DNA of 39,718 bases from a virus: positions 1-39,718 of IMG/VR virus record IMGVR_UViG_3300031851_000059; one strand, written 5' to 3'. The stretch's first letter is position 1. Each line of letters begins with the position of its first letter. Shown here piece by piece: positions 9,007-17,461 of the stretch. The notes beneath the pieces were generated by a model. The model was not told the origin of the DNA. It saw only the letters and a program-made list of their open reading frames with translations, and did no database searches. The translations under genes and the position numbers were made by a program.

Positions 9007-9423
9007 TTACGGAGTTCCTCCACCGCTGCCGACGTTCAGTCCGCTACCGCTTGCCGCTTGAGTTGGCTTAAGAGTAACGTCCGCCGAGATGACTTCTTCG
9101 AGTTGCTGATTGATCGTGAAATTCATGACTTCGCAGGTCAGCGTTAGTGTTCCACCGGCATCGCTGATTGCGACATCGGTGGGATCGCCGGACATGAAGA
9201 GGCCCTGCAGCAATCCGAAGGAAGTATCCCCATCTTTGTTCAATACCGTGAACTCGATCGAAGCGTCCTTCAGCGTTCCAACGGTCGCCCGCCATCCGTT
9301 GTTGTCACGTGTCGATGCATCGGCCTCCGCCTTTTCCAGCGTGACCGTCAGGTCCTTGCAGTTCTTGATCTCGGCGCCGTCGATAGAGAGCGTGGCATCG
9401 AGACCGAGTCGCACTTCTGGCAT
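9007..9423 (-). CDS. Major tail tube protein
   Basis: This 138-aa protein starts MPEVRLGLDATLSIDGAEIK and continues with alternating beta-strand-like segments (VTVTLE-like, SIEFTV, TLTLTCEVMNFTI). It ends in a Gly/Ser-rich tail. Size, beta character and place (after the neck genes, before the chaperone) match siphovirus tail tube proteins, which stack as hexameric rings. The ATG has AGGA just upstream. Only the position-based call is strong; no sharp sequence motif exists for this group. Confidence 0.75.
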   Translation of the reverse strand: MPEVRLGLDATLSIDGAEIKNCKDLTVTLEKAEADASTRDNNGWRATVGTLKDASIEFTVLNKDGDTSFGLLQGLFMSGDPTDVAISDAGGTLTLTCEVMNFTINQQLEEVISADVTLKPTQAASGSGLNVGSGGGTP

Positions 9424-9453
9424 GAGTCCTGATTTCCTTCCGTGGGAATGGCG

Positions 9454-10017
9454 TTACTTGACGCTGTCACGCCAGAACTTTGGCAGCCGGCTTCGATTCG
9501 CATCGAGGGCCGGCCGCATGAATGGTCGCTTGGCATAGCGTCGAGGCCGCGCGACCGATCGACGCTTGTTCTCATCTTCGATCAAGCGTGTTGCCCGACT
9601 CGCTTGGGCAGCCGTCTGCAACTTGATTCGAGCAAACTTGGCAGCATTGCCGAGCGTTTTCACCCGGATCGGTCCATATTCACCGACTCGGAACCGATGT
9701 CGCTTCAGTTTTCGTCGACGCTTGGCGACACCGCCAAATTCGTGCAGGTTCCAAAGACGCCCCGCGATTTCATTGACGGGACCGACGACGACATCGGGTT
9801 GGGACCGGTCAACCTCATAGCGAATCGATCGTTTGAGTCGGCCGGTTTGCGTGTGAGGCGGACTGCCGGGGCTGGATGGTTTCTTGCGGCGACGAATGGA
9901 GCGTTTGGCCGTCAGGCGGATCGCTGCGCCGGCGTGCCCAAGTGATCGGAACGTGCCTTGTTGGGTCTTGCGTTTGAGTTGCTCGGGTGTGAACCGGACC
10001 CGAGTGGTGATGCGCAT
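9454..10017 (-). CDS. HK97 gp10-like neck/tail completion protein
   Basis: The 187-aa protein is very basic. It contains AAIRLTAKRSIRRRKKPSSP followed by GSPPHTQTGRLKRSIRYEV, the T-G-x-L-(K/R)-x-S-I block typical of HK97 gp10-like proteins, and LHEFGG further on. These proteins act at the head-tail joint or tail terminator. The start codon touches the stop of the upstream gene. The long Arg/Lys-rich C-terminus (residues ~115-187) is more basic than usual. Confidence 0.7.
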   Translation of the reverse strand: MRITTRVRFTPEQLKRKTQQGTFRSLGHAGAAIRLTAKRSIRRRKKPSSPGSPPHTQTGRLKRSIRYEVDRSQPDVVVGPVNEIAGRLWNLHEFGGVAKRRRKLKRHRFRVGEYGPIRVKTLGNAAKFARIKLQTAAQASRATRLIEDENKRRSVARPRRYAKRPFMRPALDANRSRLPKFWRDSVK

Positions 10018-10445
10018 CAGCGGGCCAATTCAAAAGTCAGCGACAGCAGGCTCGTAAATTGCCGGAGTTGCTCCCAGTGTTCCACTGAATACAACACGCT
10101 GTTTTGGACTTTGACGCAGCGAGCCTGCGGAAAGTCGGTCAGTCGCTTCAGTCGAAACTCGTCACCGATTTCCTCGACGAATTGAACCAAGGGATCAATC
10201 TCGGCTGCATCACCTTTCTTGAACTTCTTCTGCACCGCCACGTCGATCATTGCGTGGACTTTGTTGCTTGACCGGTCCAGCGGAAGTAGATCGATCTCGC
10301 GAGGCACGACGCTAACTCGCAGTTCCTTCATGTCCGACAGATCGAAGTTGGGCACGTACAACCGCTCGGCTTGGAACGTCTGGCTGAGACTTGTTGCGTT
10401 TAGCTTCGTCGCTACCTTGTCGGCGATCTCCAGAATCGTGGTCAT
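10017..10445 (-). CDS. Putative tail terminator / neck protein
   Basis: This 142-aa protein starts MTTILEIADKVATKLNA, a helix like those that begin tail terminator and minor tail proteins, and continues with SVVPREIDLLPLDRSSNK and HAMIDVAVQKKF. The pattern (an N-terminal helix, a strand with VVP, then a V-x-V-x-V-x-K strand) resembles the lambda gpU-like or gp17-like tail terminator fold. It overlaps the upstream gene by four bases and touches the downstream one, so it belongs to the neck gene block. The role is inferred from place and pattern. Confidence 0.6.
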   Translation of the reverse strand: MTTILEIADKVATKLNATSLSQTFQAERLYVPNFDLSDMKELRVSVVPREIDLLPLDRSSNKVHAMIDVAVQKKFKKGDAAEIDPLVQFVEEIGDEFRLKRLTDFPQARCVKVQNSVLYSVEHWEQLRQFTSLLSLTFELAR

Positions 10446-10825
10446 GTTTCCTCGCTGTCGATCAACTTGGTGTGGATTCGGAGCTTCAGGCGAAACGGAT
10501 CGCTGTACCGCCAGGCTGGTTCACCCCCAAGCGACATGACTTCGTAGGTGAAGGTCGTGCCGTCTTCGGCTTCCAATATCCAATCGCCGCGTTTGGGGAG
10601 AGATCCAATCGGCGAGAGTAGTAGGTCCGAGGTATCGATCAGAAAGTCACGAACCTGGCTGCGAGTGACGATGCCCTCACCGTCATCTTGCTCGTACAAC
10701 GAGCGTCCGATCGTAGCTGGTAATTCCGCCTGTAAATCGTCGCGTTGGTAAGTCACCAATCGCGACGCGTGAGTTTTGAGCTTCTCGGCCAGCCATGCGT
10801 GGCCATCGCGAAGCATGTCGGTCAT
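10442..10825 (-). CDS. Putative head-tail adaptor
   Basis: This 127-aa protein starts MTDMLRDGHAWLAEKLKTHA and has VTYQRDD, LLSPIGSLPKRGDWILEAED and a closing strand set. Proteins of this layout (an N-terminal helix followed by a small beta barrel that starts VTY.R) are stopper or head-tail adaptor proteins in siphoviruses. Four-base overlaps join it to both neighbours. No catalytic motif is present. The call depends mainly on gene order. Confidence 0.55.
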   Translation of the reverse strand: MTDMLRDGHAWLAEKLKTHASRLVTYQRDDLQAELPATIGRSLYEQDDGEGIVTRSQVRDFLIDTSDLLLSPIGSLPKRGDWILEAEDGTTFTYEVMSLGGEPAWRYSDPFRLKLRIHTKLIDSEET

Positions 10826-11109
10826 GACTTGCGAGTCGTCGTCGACTTGGTGGCTGGTTTGCCATTCGACTTGAGCAACTCGGCTGCCTTGTCGCTCAAC
10901 TCCTCACGCCAAGCATCATCCGCGCGACGTTGATACTCGTCTGCGATCGCCTCGGCCTCTTCCGTCAACTGCTGCTGACGGACGTTGGTGGGACGCGAGA
11001 ACGGTTGGATGAGATTTGTGTTGTTTCCGCCCTGGTCTCGTTTTCTCGTCGGCAGCAAAGCGACGGCAACGAGAACAATAACAACAACGGTTGCGATTCC
11101 AAGAATCAT
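10822..11109 (-). CDS. Small single-pass membrane protein
   Basis: The 95-aa protein begins with one hydrophobic segment (MILGIATVVVIVLVAVALLP) followed by RKR, so the rest should face the cytoplasm. The remainder is polar and helical (residues ~45-80: EEAEAIADEYQRRADDAWRE) with a Lys/Thr-rich end. The ATG at 11109 is the first usable start after the upstream stop at 11115. It sits with two other envelope-directed genes inside the head-neck block, where siphoviruses normally have none. A holin or spanin-like role is possible but unproven. Confidence 0.6.
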   Translation of the reverse strand: MILGIATVVVIVLVAVALLPTRKRDQGGNNTNLIQPFSRPTNVRQQQLTEEAEAIADEYQRRADDAWREELSDKAAELLKSNGKPATKSTTTRKS

Positions 11110-11114
11110 GAGTT

Positions 11115-12095
11115 TTACATGCCTCGTTTGATGAGAATGAATCCGAGCAAGATGATGGCGACGACAATCAACGCGAGCGTTGCCAGTTCTCCGGCCCCGG
11201 CCCAAATCAGCGCATTGCGTCCATCGCTGTCGCGGTCGAAGAGTTGATCTCGGTCGTTGTCGCGATCAAACGGTCGCCAGCGATCACTTGGCTCGACAGG
11301 GCAATACCCGTCAGGGCAGTCTTCCGACGAGAGTTGCATCGTCGGAGAGATCGCGTCGTCCCAGGAATAACCGCGAGTCTTCAGCGCACCGGTTCGTTGG
11401 GCTTGCCGTGTCTGCTGATACAGCTCGTAGCCGTGCTGGAGATCGCTATACAACTCAGCTGCCGTTCTTGGCAGCATCGTGTGCCCCGCCGCATGAACGT
11501 GTCCGCCAGTGGAATCTTGGAACAAAACGACGGGGAACTGGCTCACGGGAACGATCTCTTCAAAACGTGTTCGGTACAACGCGTTGCTTGCGGTGTAGAC
11601 CTGGAATTCACACTTCGACTTGAGACTGATGAGCTTTTGGTCTCGATTGAACCAATCAAGCAGTTGTTGGCTCTTGGCATCACTACCCACAAAGATCGCG
11701 AGTTGATATCGCTTCTTCTCTGGCTTGGGCTTTGGTGTCGCGACTGGTTTTGCGGGAGTCACGACAATAGGAGCCGGAGCAATTGGCTGTATCGGGACCG
11801 ATGGCACGACATACGGATGAACGACTGTCGGCGGACATGGGTTGCATGGACGCCGAATGATCTGTTGCTTGAGTTCGCCTTGAGCCTGCAAGTTGACTGT
11901 CGGTGGAACCTCAAGCTTCTCAAACTTTCCGACTCCCGGCGTCACTGGTGGAGATGACGGCACGGTCCAATCCGCCTGCTTCTGCGGGACTGGTTGCCGA
12001 TGCAGTGCAGTAAACACGGCACCAAGCAGGACCGCGTGAATCACCGCTACCACGATCAGGCCGACACTGAGCTTGATCCGAATTTCATCCTTCAC
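11115..12095 (-). CDS. Two-pass membrane protein with possible thioredoxin-like domain
   Basis: The GTG at 12095 overlaps the upstream stop as GTGA and has GAGGTGAT before it. The 326-aa product has an N-terminal membrane helix (LSVGLIVVAVIHAVLLGAVF), a Pro-rich periplasmic linker (about residues 50-130, with NPCPP), a globular middle and a C-terminal membrane helix (LATLALIVVAIILLGFILI) ending in KRGM. The middle part, RYQLAIFVGSD...QQLLDWF...FPVVLFQDSTGG, resembles a thioredoxin-like fold with its cis-Pro turn but lacks CxxC at the usual place. It could act in the envelope during lysis or DNA entry. Function is unknown. Confidence 0.6.
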   Translation of the reverse strand: MKDEIRIKLSVGLIVVAVIHAVLLGAVFTALHRQPVPQKQADWTVPSSPPVTPGVGKFEKLEVPPTVNLQAQGELKQQIIRRPCNPCPPTVVHPYVVPSVPIQPIAPAPIVVTPAKPVATPKPKPEKKRYQLAIFVGSDAKSQQLLDWFNRDQKLISLKSKCEFQVYTASNALYRTRFEEIVPVSQFPVVLFQDSTGGHVHAAGHTMLPRTAAELYSDLQHGYELYQQTRQAQRTGALKTRGYSWDDAISPTMQLSSEDCPDGYCPVEPSDRWRPFDRDNDRDQLFDRDSDGRNALIWAGAGELATLALIVVAIILLGFILIKRGM

Positions 12096-12706
12096 TCGAT
12101 CACCTCGTAACTTCGATAAGGCAGAGAACTGGCGGGGTCTTCCAATACAGTGAGAGCGAATCCGCCGTAGCCGGCCCAAAGACGAACAAACTGCTCTCTT
12201 GGCGTCAGTTCAAATCGACCGGGATAGTTGTTGTCGAGAATGGCCGCGAATTGCCGACCATCTCGTTCGACCCATCCAACGAAGGTGCAGCAATGTGCTG
12301 GCTTCCACCACAGAATCGCTCCTCGACGCGTTGCGGTCGCCCAATCAAGGAAGCGTGGGTCGGCCTTGATCGTGTAGCTGTAATCAATGCCAGCCGCATC
12401 CAGGCGATTTCGTAGCCGTGTGTCCCATTCACCGTCGCTGTAAGTCGAACGCCATCGCTCGCCGAGTTCGTATTCATTGAGCCAGCGAAGATGATTCACC
12501 AAAGATGCGTGAACGCAGCTGCCTTGATTAAGCCGGCCTGTCCAATTGCGCTGATGCAGTTCTCGAGGTAGGCTCGCGGCCGGCTGTTCGGGTGGAGGTG
12601 CGGGCAAAGCTCGCACTTGCACGTCGCCTTCGGGAAGGCAGCCGGTGCAAGCGAACAATGCAATCATGCAAAGTAGGCTTCGTGCATGCATTCGGTGCTT
12701 ACTCAT
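12092..12706 (-). CDS. Lipoprotein with papain-like cysteine peptidase features
   Basis: The 204-aa protein has a signal sequence (SLLCMIALFACTGC) with a lipobox-like Cys near residue 20-23 and then a Pro-rich linker. The globular part has NQGSCVHASLVNHLRWL, like the Gln and Cys of papain/C39-like enzymes, later PAHCCTFVGWV with a candidate catalytic His, and ILDNNYPG with a candidate Asn/Asp. Together these suggest a membrane-anchored cysteine peptidase or amidase. Planctomycetes have an unusual envelope, so a lysis or entry role is conceivable. SD-like AAGG lies upstream of the ATG. It is unexpected among head and neck genes. Confidence 0.6.
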   Translation of the reverse strand: MSKHRMHARSLLCMIALFACTGCLPEGDVQVRALPAPPPEQPAASLPRELHQRNWTGRLNQGSCVHASLVNHLRWLNEYELGERWRSTYSDGEWDTRLRNRLDAAGIDYSYTIKADPRFLDWATATRRGAILWWKPAHCCTFVGWVERDGRQFAAILDNNYPGRFELTPREQFVRLWAGYGGFALTVLEDPASSLPYRSYEVIE

Positions 12707-12714
12707 GGAACGCC

Positions 12715-13065
12715 TTACTGAAGTAACCGAACCAGGACGCTGGGCGTGCTCGGCGGAGCGTCTTCCACCGAGATGCCGATCATCGAGTGGTCGTACTGGT
12801 TCTTGATGACGTGATGACTGATTTCAGACCAGTAAAGAATCGTGCCAGCCGGAATGTTTGTGGTTGGATCTTTGACCAAACAGAAGATGCCGCTGACCGT
12901 GATACTGCCCCGAGCGCCCGCATAGATGCCGAACTTCGCGACGCCAACCAGTTTGTTCAGAACCACCACGTCGCCCGGCGCAATGTCTACATCAGGGGCG
13001 AAAGGAATGGTGTCACCTTCATGAACGAAGGTGGCCCCAGCGGGCACGACGATGGCGTTGCTCAC
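12715..13065 (-). CDS. DUF2190 capsid-associated protein, copy 2
   Basis: The GTG-started 116-aa protein contains GATFVHEGDTIPFAPDVDI, PGDVVVLNKLVGVAKFGI and GSITVSGIFCL, the pattern of DUF2190 proteins, which decorate or cement capsids in many siphoviruses. It is a clear paralogue of the next gene upstream (13087-13416): both share HEG...F.PDVD...G..V....LVG..K.....G..G...V.G.F. The two copies may make a mixed decoration layer. The last residues (PSVLVRLLQ) match the other copy's end (FVRVRLSQ). Confidence 0.75.
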   Translation of the reverse strand: MSNAIVVPAGATFVHEGDTIPFAPDVDIAPGDVVVLNKLVGVAKFGIYAGARGSITVSGIFCLVKDPTTNIPAGTILYWSEISHHVIKNQYDHSMIGISVEDAPPSTPSVLVRLLQ

Positions 13066-13086
13066 GGTGATTCATCACTTGGGATT

Positions 13087-13416
13087 TCACTGACTGAGAC
13101 GCACTCGGACAAACTCGTCGGCCGCGACCACATCGGCAACAACCTTTCCGAGGTAAACGGTGTTCGTGTCGATCTCGGTAATGATGCCGTCGTTGGTGGC
13201 ATACACTTTCTGGCCGGCCGAGTACTCGTCTTCGCTGGCCATGGCTTTCGGGAAATCAAAGACACCGTCAACCGCGAATGACCCGAGCACTCCTGCTTTG
13301 AGATCGCGTTTGGTGATACCGACCAAGTCGCCTTGGATGACGATCGAACCGACGGGCACATCGACATCGGGCGTGAAGTCGACGTGCTTTCCTTCATGGA
13401 TGAATTGAGCTTGCAT
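13087..13416 (-). CDS. DUF2190 capsid-associated protein, copy 1
   Basis: The 109-aa protein starts MQAQFIHEGKHVDFTPDVDV and continues PVGSIVIQGDLVGITKRDL, GVLGSFAVDGVFDFPK and VRVRLSQ at the end, as in DUF2190 capsid cement proteins. It lies directly downstream of the protease-capsid gene, the usual place for this family. A paralogue follows 21 bases later. The ATG lacks a strong Shine-Dalgarno match. Confidence 0.75.
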   Translation of the reverse strand: MQAQFIHEGKHVDFTPDVDVPVGSIVIQGDLVGITKRDLKAGVLGSFAVDGVFDFPKAMASEDEYSAGQKVYATNDGIITEIDTNTVYLGKVVADVVAADEFVRVRLSQ

Positions 13417-13467
13417 GGGAATCCGATAGGTTGAGTGCTTAAAAGGGAACCGAAGTCAGCCCGTCGA

Positions 13468-15495
13468 CTATTCGCCGGTGACCTTCACGGCCGCGCGGTG
13501 GTCTTGGCTGTTGACACCGAAGTCGATGTAAGAGCGGAAGCCCATGCCCAGTGTGTTTGGTGGCATCTCGACTCGTTCGATCACGGGAGTTCGGCGTGCG
13601 TTGAGGAACACGATCTCAAACGCCGGCAGCACGTTGGGATTGGCAAACAGGTACCAGGCGGCAGCCGATGCACCTTGGTAGTACGGATCCGACAGGTGCG
13701 GCATGCTGATGATTCGGTACTTGTTGCGATGAGGATTGTCGACGGGAATTTTGGTCGGAGAACCTTGAGCGTCGATCATTAACTGTGCCGAGCCCATCAG
13801 CAGTTCGGCTTCCGTTTCCAACTCGACCGGCACGACCAGGAATTCCGGCCGGATGTTGATCGGCTTTTGATCCTTGGCCTTGGTTCCGGGGCCAGCTTTC
13901 TGCTTGCGGAACGTTGTCTTGGCGACGGTCAGGCTGTCGGGGCCGAACTTGGTGTCGGCACCGGATAGCAGGTTGGAATTATTGGCCGCGAAGAAGCCCG
14001 AGTTCTTGAGCAGCAGCGTGAAGAACAGGTCATCGATCGACTCCGCACCCGAACGTCCCATCTGTCGCGGGATGTCCATGAAGGCGTTTAGGTCATCGTT
14101 GATGATGTCGTGCCGCGTCAGGGTCAGGATCTGACCGTAGGTGTCGGCTTTGTTCGTGTACTTTTGCTCCGACAGCTTGCCGTGCTTCAGTTCACCGTCG
14201 GGGGCGACTTGCTCAAATCCGCCAGTACCGAGCAAGCGATAGCGTGACACCTCTTTGAAGTCGGAGACCGTCCCGACGCTACACAGATCAAACGCCGCGA
14301 TCGGTTGGTTTTGGTAGGCCGCCAGCAACGTCTTGTTCATGACGTTCTCCATGATGCTTGGCAGGCTCATGGAGGAGAACCCGGCACGGATGGTGTCGGT
14401 GCCATCGCCAAAGACACGTGGCACATCGATGCCTTCCAGGCGAGCACACTCGGCGACGAGTTCACGCAATCCGATATGGCGAATCGGCTGAGCTGCTTCG
14501 AGTGTGCGCTCGCCATAGCCCGCAACGAGAGTCTTCTCCTCGATACCGACCGACATACACGCCGCGGCTTCGAGGACTTCGCGCGTGTAGGTTGGTTTGT
14601 GCACGGACTGGCCGGGAGCCTTGGGCCTTTCGCTGCGTAGCACTTCGAGTTCCGTTTTCGTGGCGGTCCACCCTTGTTCGATCGCGCCGGCTTCGATTAC
14701 CGCGTGCTTGCCTGCACAAACCTGGCGAATGTCTGCGATACGTCGCGATTCGGCTGCTGCTTCCGCTCGCATTTGGTCGACCGCGGATGGCGAGTTCGAT
14801 TTCGACTTGAACTTTGGTTTGGTGCTCATATCGAGACTCGCGTTGACAGGTTCCAAAATCGTGTCTTCCTGATCGTCGTCGCCTTCGCCCGAATCCTCAT
14901 CGTCAGGTTGGCCGGCCGCGACTCGGGCTTCGGTGTTGTCGTCCGCGCCGAGAGCAACGAACGAAACTTCACCCAGCGTGGACTTGCGAGCGATGTAGGT
15001 CGGACCTTTGTGTTCGCGGCCGTTCGCCTTGGCGGTCTTGCCTTCGGGGATGAAGACAACTTTGTCGGCACTCGCACCTAGCGATGCCTGCCACGGAAAT
15101 CCGTTCTCGCTGGTGGCGATCACTTCTTGAGCCGTCGCACCAACGCCCGAGATCACCCCCGCGACTTCGATCGAACGTTCGTTGATCGCGATGTCATCCG
15201 TGTGGCCGACGATGCTGCCGCGGTCATGATCTTTCAGAATTGGTCGCGACTTCCGATTTATGCGAATACCGGCAAGGTCCACGACCACTGGATAAGGCCA
15301 ACCACCCAAACGCATCGCGCCGCCTGTGTAAGCGACCATCGAGAACTTGCGAAGGGATGGTTTGTCTTCGCCTTCGGTCGATGTCTCAGCAGCGGCGAGC
15401 GTGATTGTTGCCGCGTCGTCGCAGACAATCCGCAAGCTACTGGGGACTGATTCGGCTTCGGCCTCAGGCGGGTTGTTCAGCTTCGTCTTCGGCAT
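13468..15495 (-). CDS. Prohead protease-major capsid protein fusion (Mu gpT-like capsid)
   Basis: The ATG at 15495, with GGAAG just upstream, gives a 675-aa product; it overlaps the portal stop by 32 bases. The first ~230 residues look like an S78-type prohead protease: LKDHDRGSIVGHT near residue 90 with the candidate catalytic His, and EVSFVALGAD near 177 with the candidate Ser. An acidic linker (DDEDSGEGDDDQEDT) follows. The remaining ~430 residues carry the capsid part, with MENVMNKTLLAAY, FKEVSRYRLLG, YTNKADTYGQILTLTRHDII and a C-terminal GSP..IPVDNP..., matching Mu-like gpT major head subunits. In such fusions the protease cleaves itself off during maturation, with the linker serving as scaffold. 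Confidence 0.85.
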   Translation of the reverse strand: MPKTKLNNPPEAEAESVPSSLRIVCDDAATITLAAAETSTEGEDKPSLRKFSMVAYTGGAMRLGGWPYPVVVDLAGIRINRKSRPILKDHDRGSIVGHTDDIAINERSIEVAGVISGVGATAQEVIATSENGFPWQASLGASADKVVFIPEGKTAKANGREHKGPTYIARKSTLGEVSFVALGADDNTEARVAAGQPDDEDSGEGDDDQEDTILEPVNASLDMSTKPKFKSKSNSPSAVDQMRAEAAAESRRIADIRQVCAGKHAVIEAGAIEQGWTATKTELEVLRSERPKAPGQSVHKPTYTREVLEAAACMSVGIEEKTLVAGYGERTLEAAQPIRHIGLRELVAECARLEGIDVPRVFGDGTDTIRAGFSSMSLPSIMENVMNKTLLAAYQNQPIAAFDLCSVGTVSDFKEVSRYRLLGTGGFEQVAPDGELKHGKLSEQKYTNKADTYGQILTLTRHDIINDDLNAFMDIPRQMGRSGAESIDDLFFTLLLKNSGFFAANNSNLLSGADTKFGPDSLTVAKTTFRKQKAGPGTKAKDQKPINIRPEFLVVPVELETEAELLMGSAQLMIDAQGSPTKIPVDNPHRNKYRIISMPHLSDPYYQGASAAAWYLFANPNVLPAFEIVFLNARRTPVIERVEMPPNTLGMGFRSYIDFGVNSQDHRAAVKVTGE

Positions 15496-16960
15496 GTTCT
15501 TCCGTGACCTCGGTTTCAGATGGAGAATCGATTGCGGCGTCGGTCGAAAGACCAAGCTCACGCATCAGTGCCGTTTCCTTGGCACGTTGTTTAAGTTCCG
15601 CCTCCCAATCACGCCCCTGCCTCGCGTACTCATGGGCCAGAGTAGTCGTATGATTGGCGAGGCGGATTTTCTGTGCGTTGGCTTCCTTGGCCGGATCAAC
15701 GTGTTCGTGTCCGTCCCAAAACCATTGATGCTCGAAGGTGGAGTCGAGCGTACGGAGAGAGTTGGGCAGATAGCCTTCGATCAAGACGGCTTCGCGGAGC
15801 CAAGCCTGCAAGATGCGATCAAGGACGACGCGAGCAAGCTGTGACTGCTCGACGCGAATGGATTTGAAATAGGTTTGGTGATCGAGTCGTCCGCTGGCGT
15901 AGTTGTATCCCGATGAATTTCCGGCCGCGACGTTGTACGGCATGCTCAAACAGCGAGCGATCTCGTTAAGGATTTCTTTTTTGAATTCGCCATAAGTGGT
16001 CGATGGTTGCTCGGCCCGCATTTGGGCCATCTTCCAACCGCCAGGCATGGTAAGAAGCATTCGCTTTTCAAGTTCAATTGGCTCGAATGGTTCAGCCGAA
16101 TCCGCTTCACCATTTGCCGGTGCGTCGGTGTAGAGAATGCCAGCGAAGTCGGCGGCAGTTTCGGCCGCAGCGAGCACTGCTAACGTGAATCGGCGAAGTT
16201 GAGCGAACAGCGGCAACGCCGGCGTGATGTCAGGAATACCACGGATTTGTCCGGGTCGTTCGTTGCGGAAATAGTGAATGACATCGGATGCGGGGATCGT
16301 ATCGTGAGATTCGTCAAAGGTGATTCCAGAGTCGCCCGGATGACTTCGCAGGACGTCGTAGCTGATCGGATTCCCGTCCGAATCAAATTCGATGCCATCG
16401 ATGTAGCGCCGCCGATCGAGACTCAGCGTTGGCGAAGCAATCTGTTCAGCTTCAACCAGCTTCAAATCCAAACTTACACGTGCATCGATCGCTTCGTTGC
16501 TGGTCAGCAATGCAAACGACTCGCCATCGCCCACACGAGCCAGCCGCATCGTTCGCAGCTTTTCCGCCAGACCGACCGTTTCCGACCACGCGAAGAACTC
16601 TTGTTCAACGAACCGGTTTGCTGCCGGGTCTCCGGTCAGCATCTGCAACCTTGGACCAGTACCAACAACGTCATTGGCAAGCGTTAATGTGATTCCGCGA
16701 GCGTAGCTGTTGTTGGCGATTTCATAACGCGAACGATTACGCAATATCCGTCGAACATCAGGACTGTTTGCAGCGGCAGCCGACAATCCATCGGCACGCG
16801 ACCAATGCTTGACGTTGTCCAGCGTCGTGTTTGCCGCGTCGTACTTAGCTCTGAGTCGCGAAAAGAAGGACTGTCGGGACGAGCGTCCAAGAGCGACGGA
16901 CTGATCAGCTGATCGCCGGCGCGTGTGCTGCTCGATTATCCCTGACAAGAATTTCAGCAT
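15464..16960 (-). CDS. Phage portal protein, lambda gpB-like
   Basis: The 498-aa protein contains YEIANNSYARGITLTLANDV and GTGPRLQM, then HYFRNERPGQIRGIPDITPA and NVAAGNSSGYNYASGRLDHQ, all hallmarks of lambda-type portals. These form the dodecameric ring through which DNA enters the head. The ATG at 16960 (AAGG upstream) is preferred to the ATG at 17002, which has no ribosome site. The C-terminus is acidic. It lies 58 bases after a small conserved gene and overlaps the capsid gene. Confidence 0.9.
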   Translation of the reverse strand: MLKFLSGIIEQHTRRRSADQSVALGRSSRQSFFSRLRAKYDAANTTLDNVKHWSRADGLSAAAANSPDVRRILRNRSRYEIANNSYARGITLTLANDVVGTGPRLQMLTGDPAANRFVEQEFFAWSETVGLAEKLRTMRLARVGDGESFALLTSNEAIDARVSLDLKLVEAEQIASPTLSLDRRRYIDGIEFDSDGNPISYDVLRSHPGDSGITFDESHDTIPASDVIHYFRNERPGQIRGIPDITPALPLFAQLRRFTLAVLAAAETAADFAGILYTDAPANGEADSAEPFEPIELEKRMLLTMPGGWKMAQMRAEQPSTTYGEFKKEILNEIARCLSMPYNVAAGNSSGYNYASGRLDHQTYFKSIRVEQSQLARVVLDRILQAWLREAVLIEGYLPNSLRTLDSTFEHQWFWDGHEHVDPAKEANAQKIRLANHTTTLAHEYARQGRDWEAELKQRAKETALMRELGLSTDAAIDSPSETEVTEEHAEDEAEQPA

Positions 16961-17018
16961 CCCGTGCCTTATCCCGCTGTCGATCCCGACAGCCCTATCC
17001 ATTCACGAGGAGAAGAGA

Positions 17019-17216
17019 TCAGCCAGCAGAGGGCGGCACAATCTTGTTGAATCGCAAACCACGATGCGGCTTTTTCACCGCATCTTTGCCGGCGAGATGA
17101 TTGTCGGCCGCGATTTGATCTTTCAGTTTGTGCTGCTCAACCGAGCCCGCATCACCCGAAGCCTTCGCCGGCCCCGATGCGTTCTCACGAATCTCGTCTT
17201 GTAGGTCATCCGCCAC
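17019..17216 (-). CDS. Small head-module protein upstream of portal
   Basis: From the GTG at 17216 the frame encodes 65 aa: DDLQDEIRENASGPAKASGD, then AGSVEQHKLKDQIAADNHLA and LRFNKIVPPSAG. Small proteins with the SGD.GSV..H.L.DQI.AD pattern lie between terminase and portal in several phage families, acting like gpW-type or connector-associated proteins. An in-frame ATG at 17273 would place the upstream repeat element inside the gene, so the GTG is preferred, though its ribosome site is weak. The function is inferred from place. Confidence 0.65.
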   Translation of the reverse strand: MADDLQDEIRENASGPAKASGDAGSVEQHKLKDQIAADNHLAGKDAVKKPHRGLRFNKIVPPSAG

Positions 17217-17248
17217 GGAAGTCTCACTTGGAAAGACACACTTTCTTC

Positions 17249-17318
17249 TGCAAATAGACCTACCCGGTCGCATCCACTTCCGACGGCGTTTCGCTGAGAT
17301 TTTCTCGATCTATTTGCA
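17249..17318. repeat. 10-bp inverted repeat TGCAAATAGA / TCTATTTGCA
   Basis: The left arm is at 17249-17258 and the right arm at 17309-17318, a perfect inverted match spaced by 50 bases. The left arm overlaps the ACCGGGTAGGT element. A partial third copy (AATAGATTTGCA) lies near 17424-17436. This could be an operator pair that loops DNA over the portal promoter. Confidence 0.4.
17251..17285 (-). promoter_or_regulatory. Repeat element A (ACCGGGTAGGT), upstream of portal module
   Basis: On the minus strand it reads CGTCGGAAGTGGATGCG followed by ACCGGGTAGGTCTATTTG. It shares CGTC...GGA...ACCGGGTAGGT with elements at 32291-32323 and 39304-39330. All three lie upstream of the first gene of a leftward operon, here 35 bases before the GTG at 17216. 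This fits a promoter or operator for a phage-specific factor. Confidence 0.5.
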
Positions 17319-17461
17319 TTCGATGAATAGGCATGGCTTGCCTTACTGCCCGTAGATTTACAGGGACGCTTCACGAGATGACATTGTGACGGACAATCTA
17401 TTCCATAATGATTCGACTTCCAGAATAGATTTGCAATTGAAATTTGAGGCAACCAACCGAG

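Larger units (their letters stand above)
17217..17461. other. Intergenic region between portal module and thiamine-binding gene
   Basis: These 245 bases separate the leftward portal module from the rightward DUF77 gene. They contain the repeat element at 17251-17285, a long inverted repeat at 17249-17318, and an AT-rich part at about 17395-17450 directly upstream of the DUF77 gene that probably holds its promoter. No further coding is convincing. Confidence 0.5.

Noticed and set aside
13062-13397. A 111-codon minus frame overlapping the first DUF2190 gene
   Set aside because: Ser/Pro/Arg-rich shadow; the DUF2190 frame explains the region.
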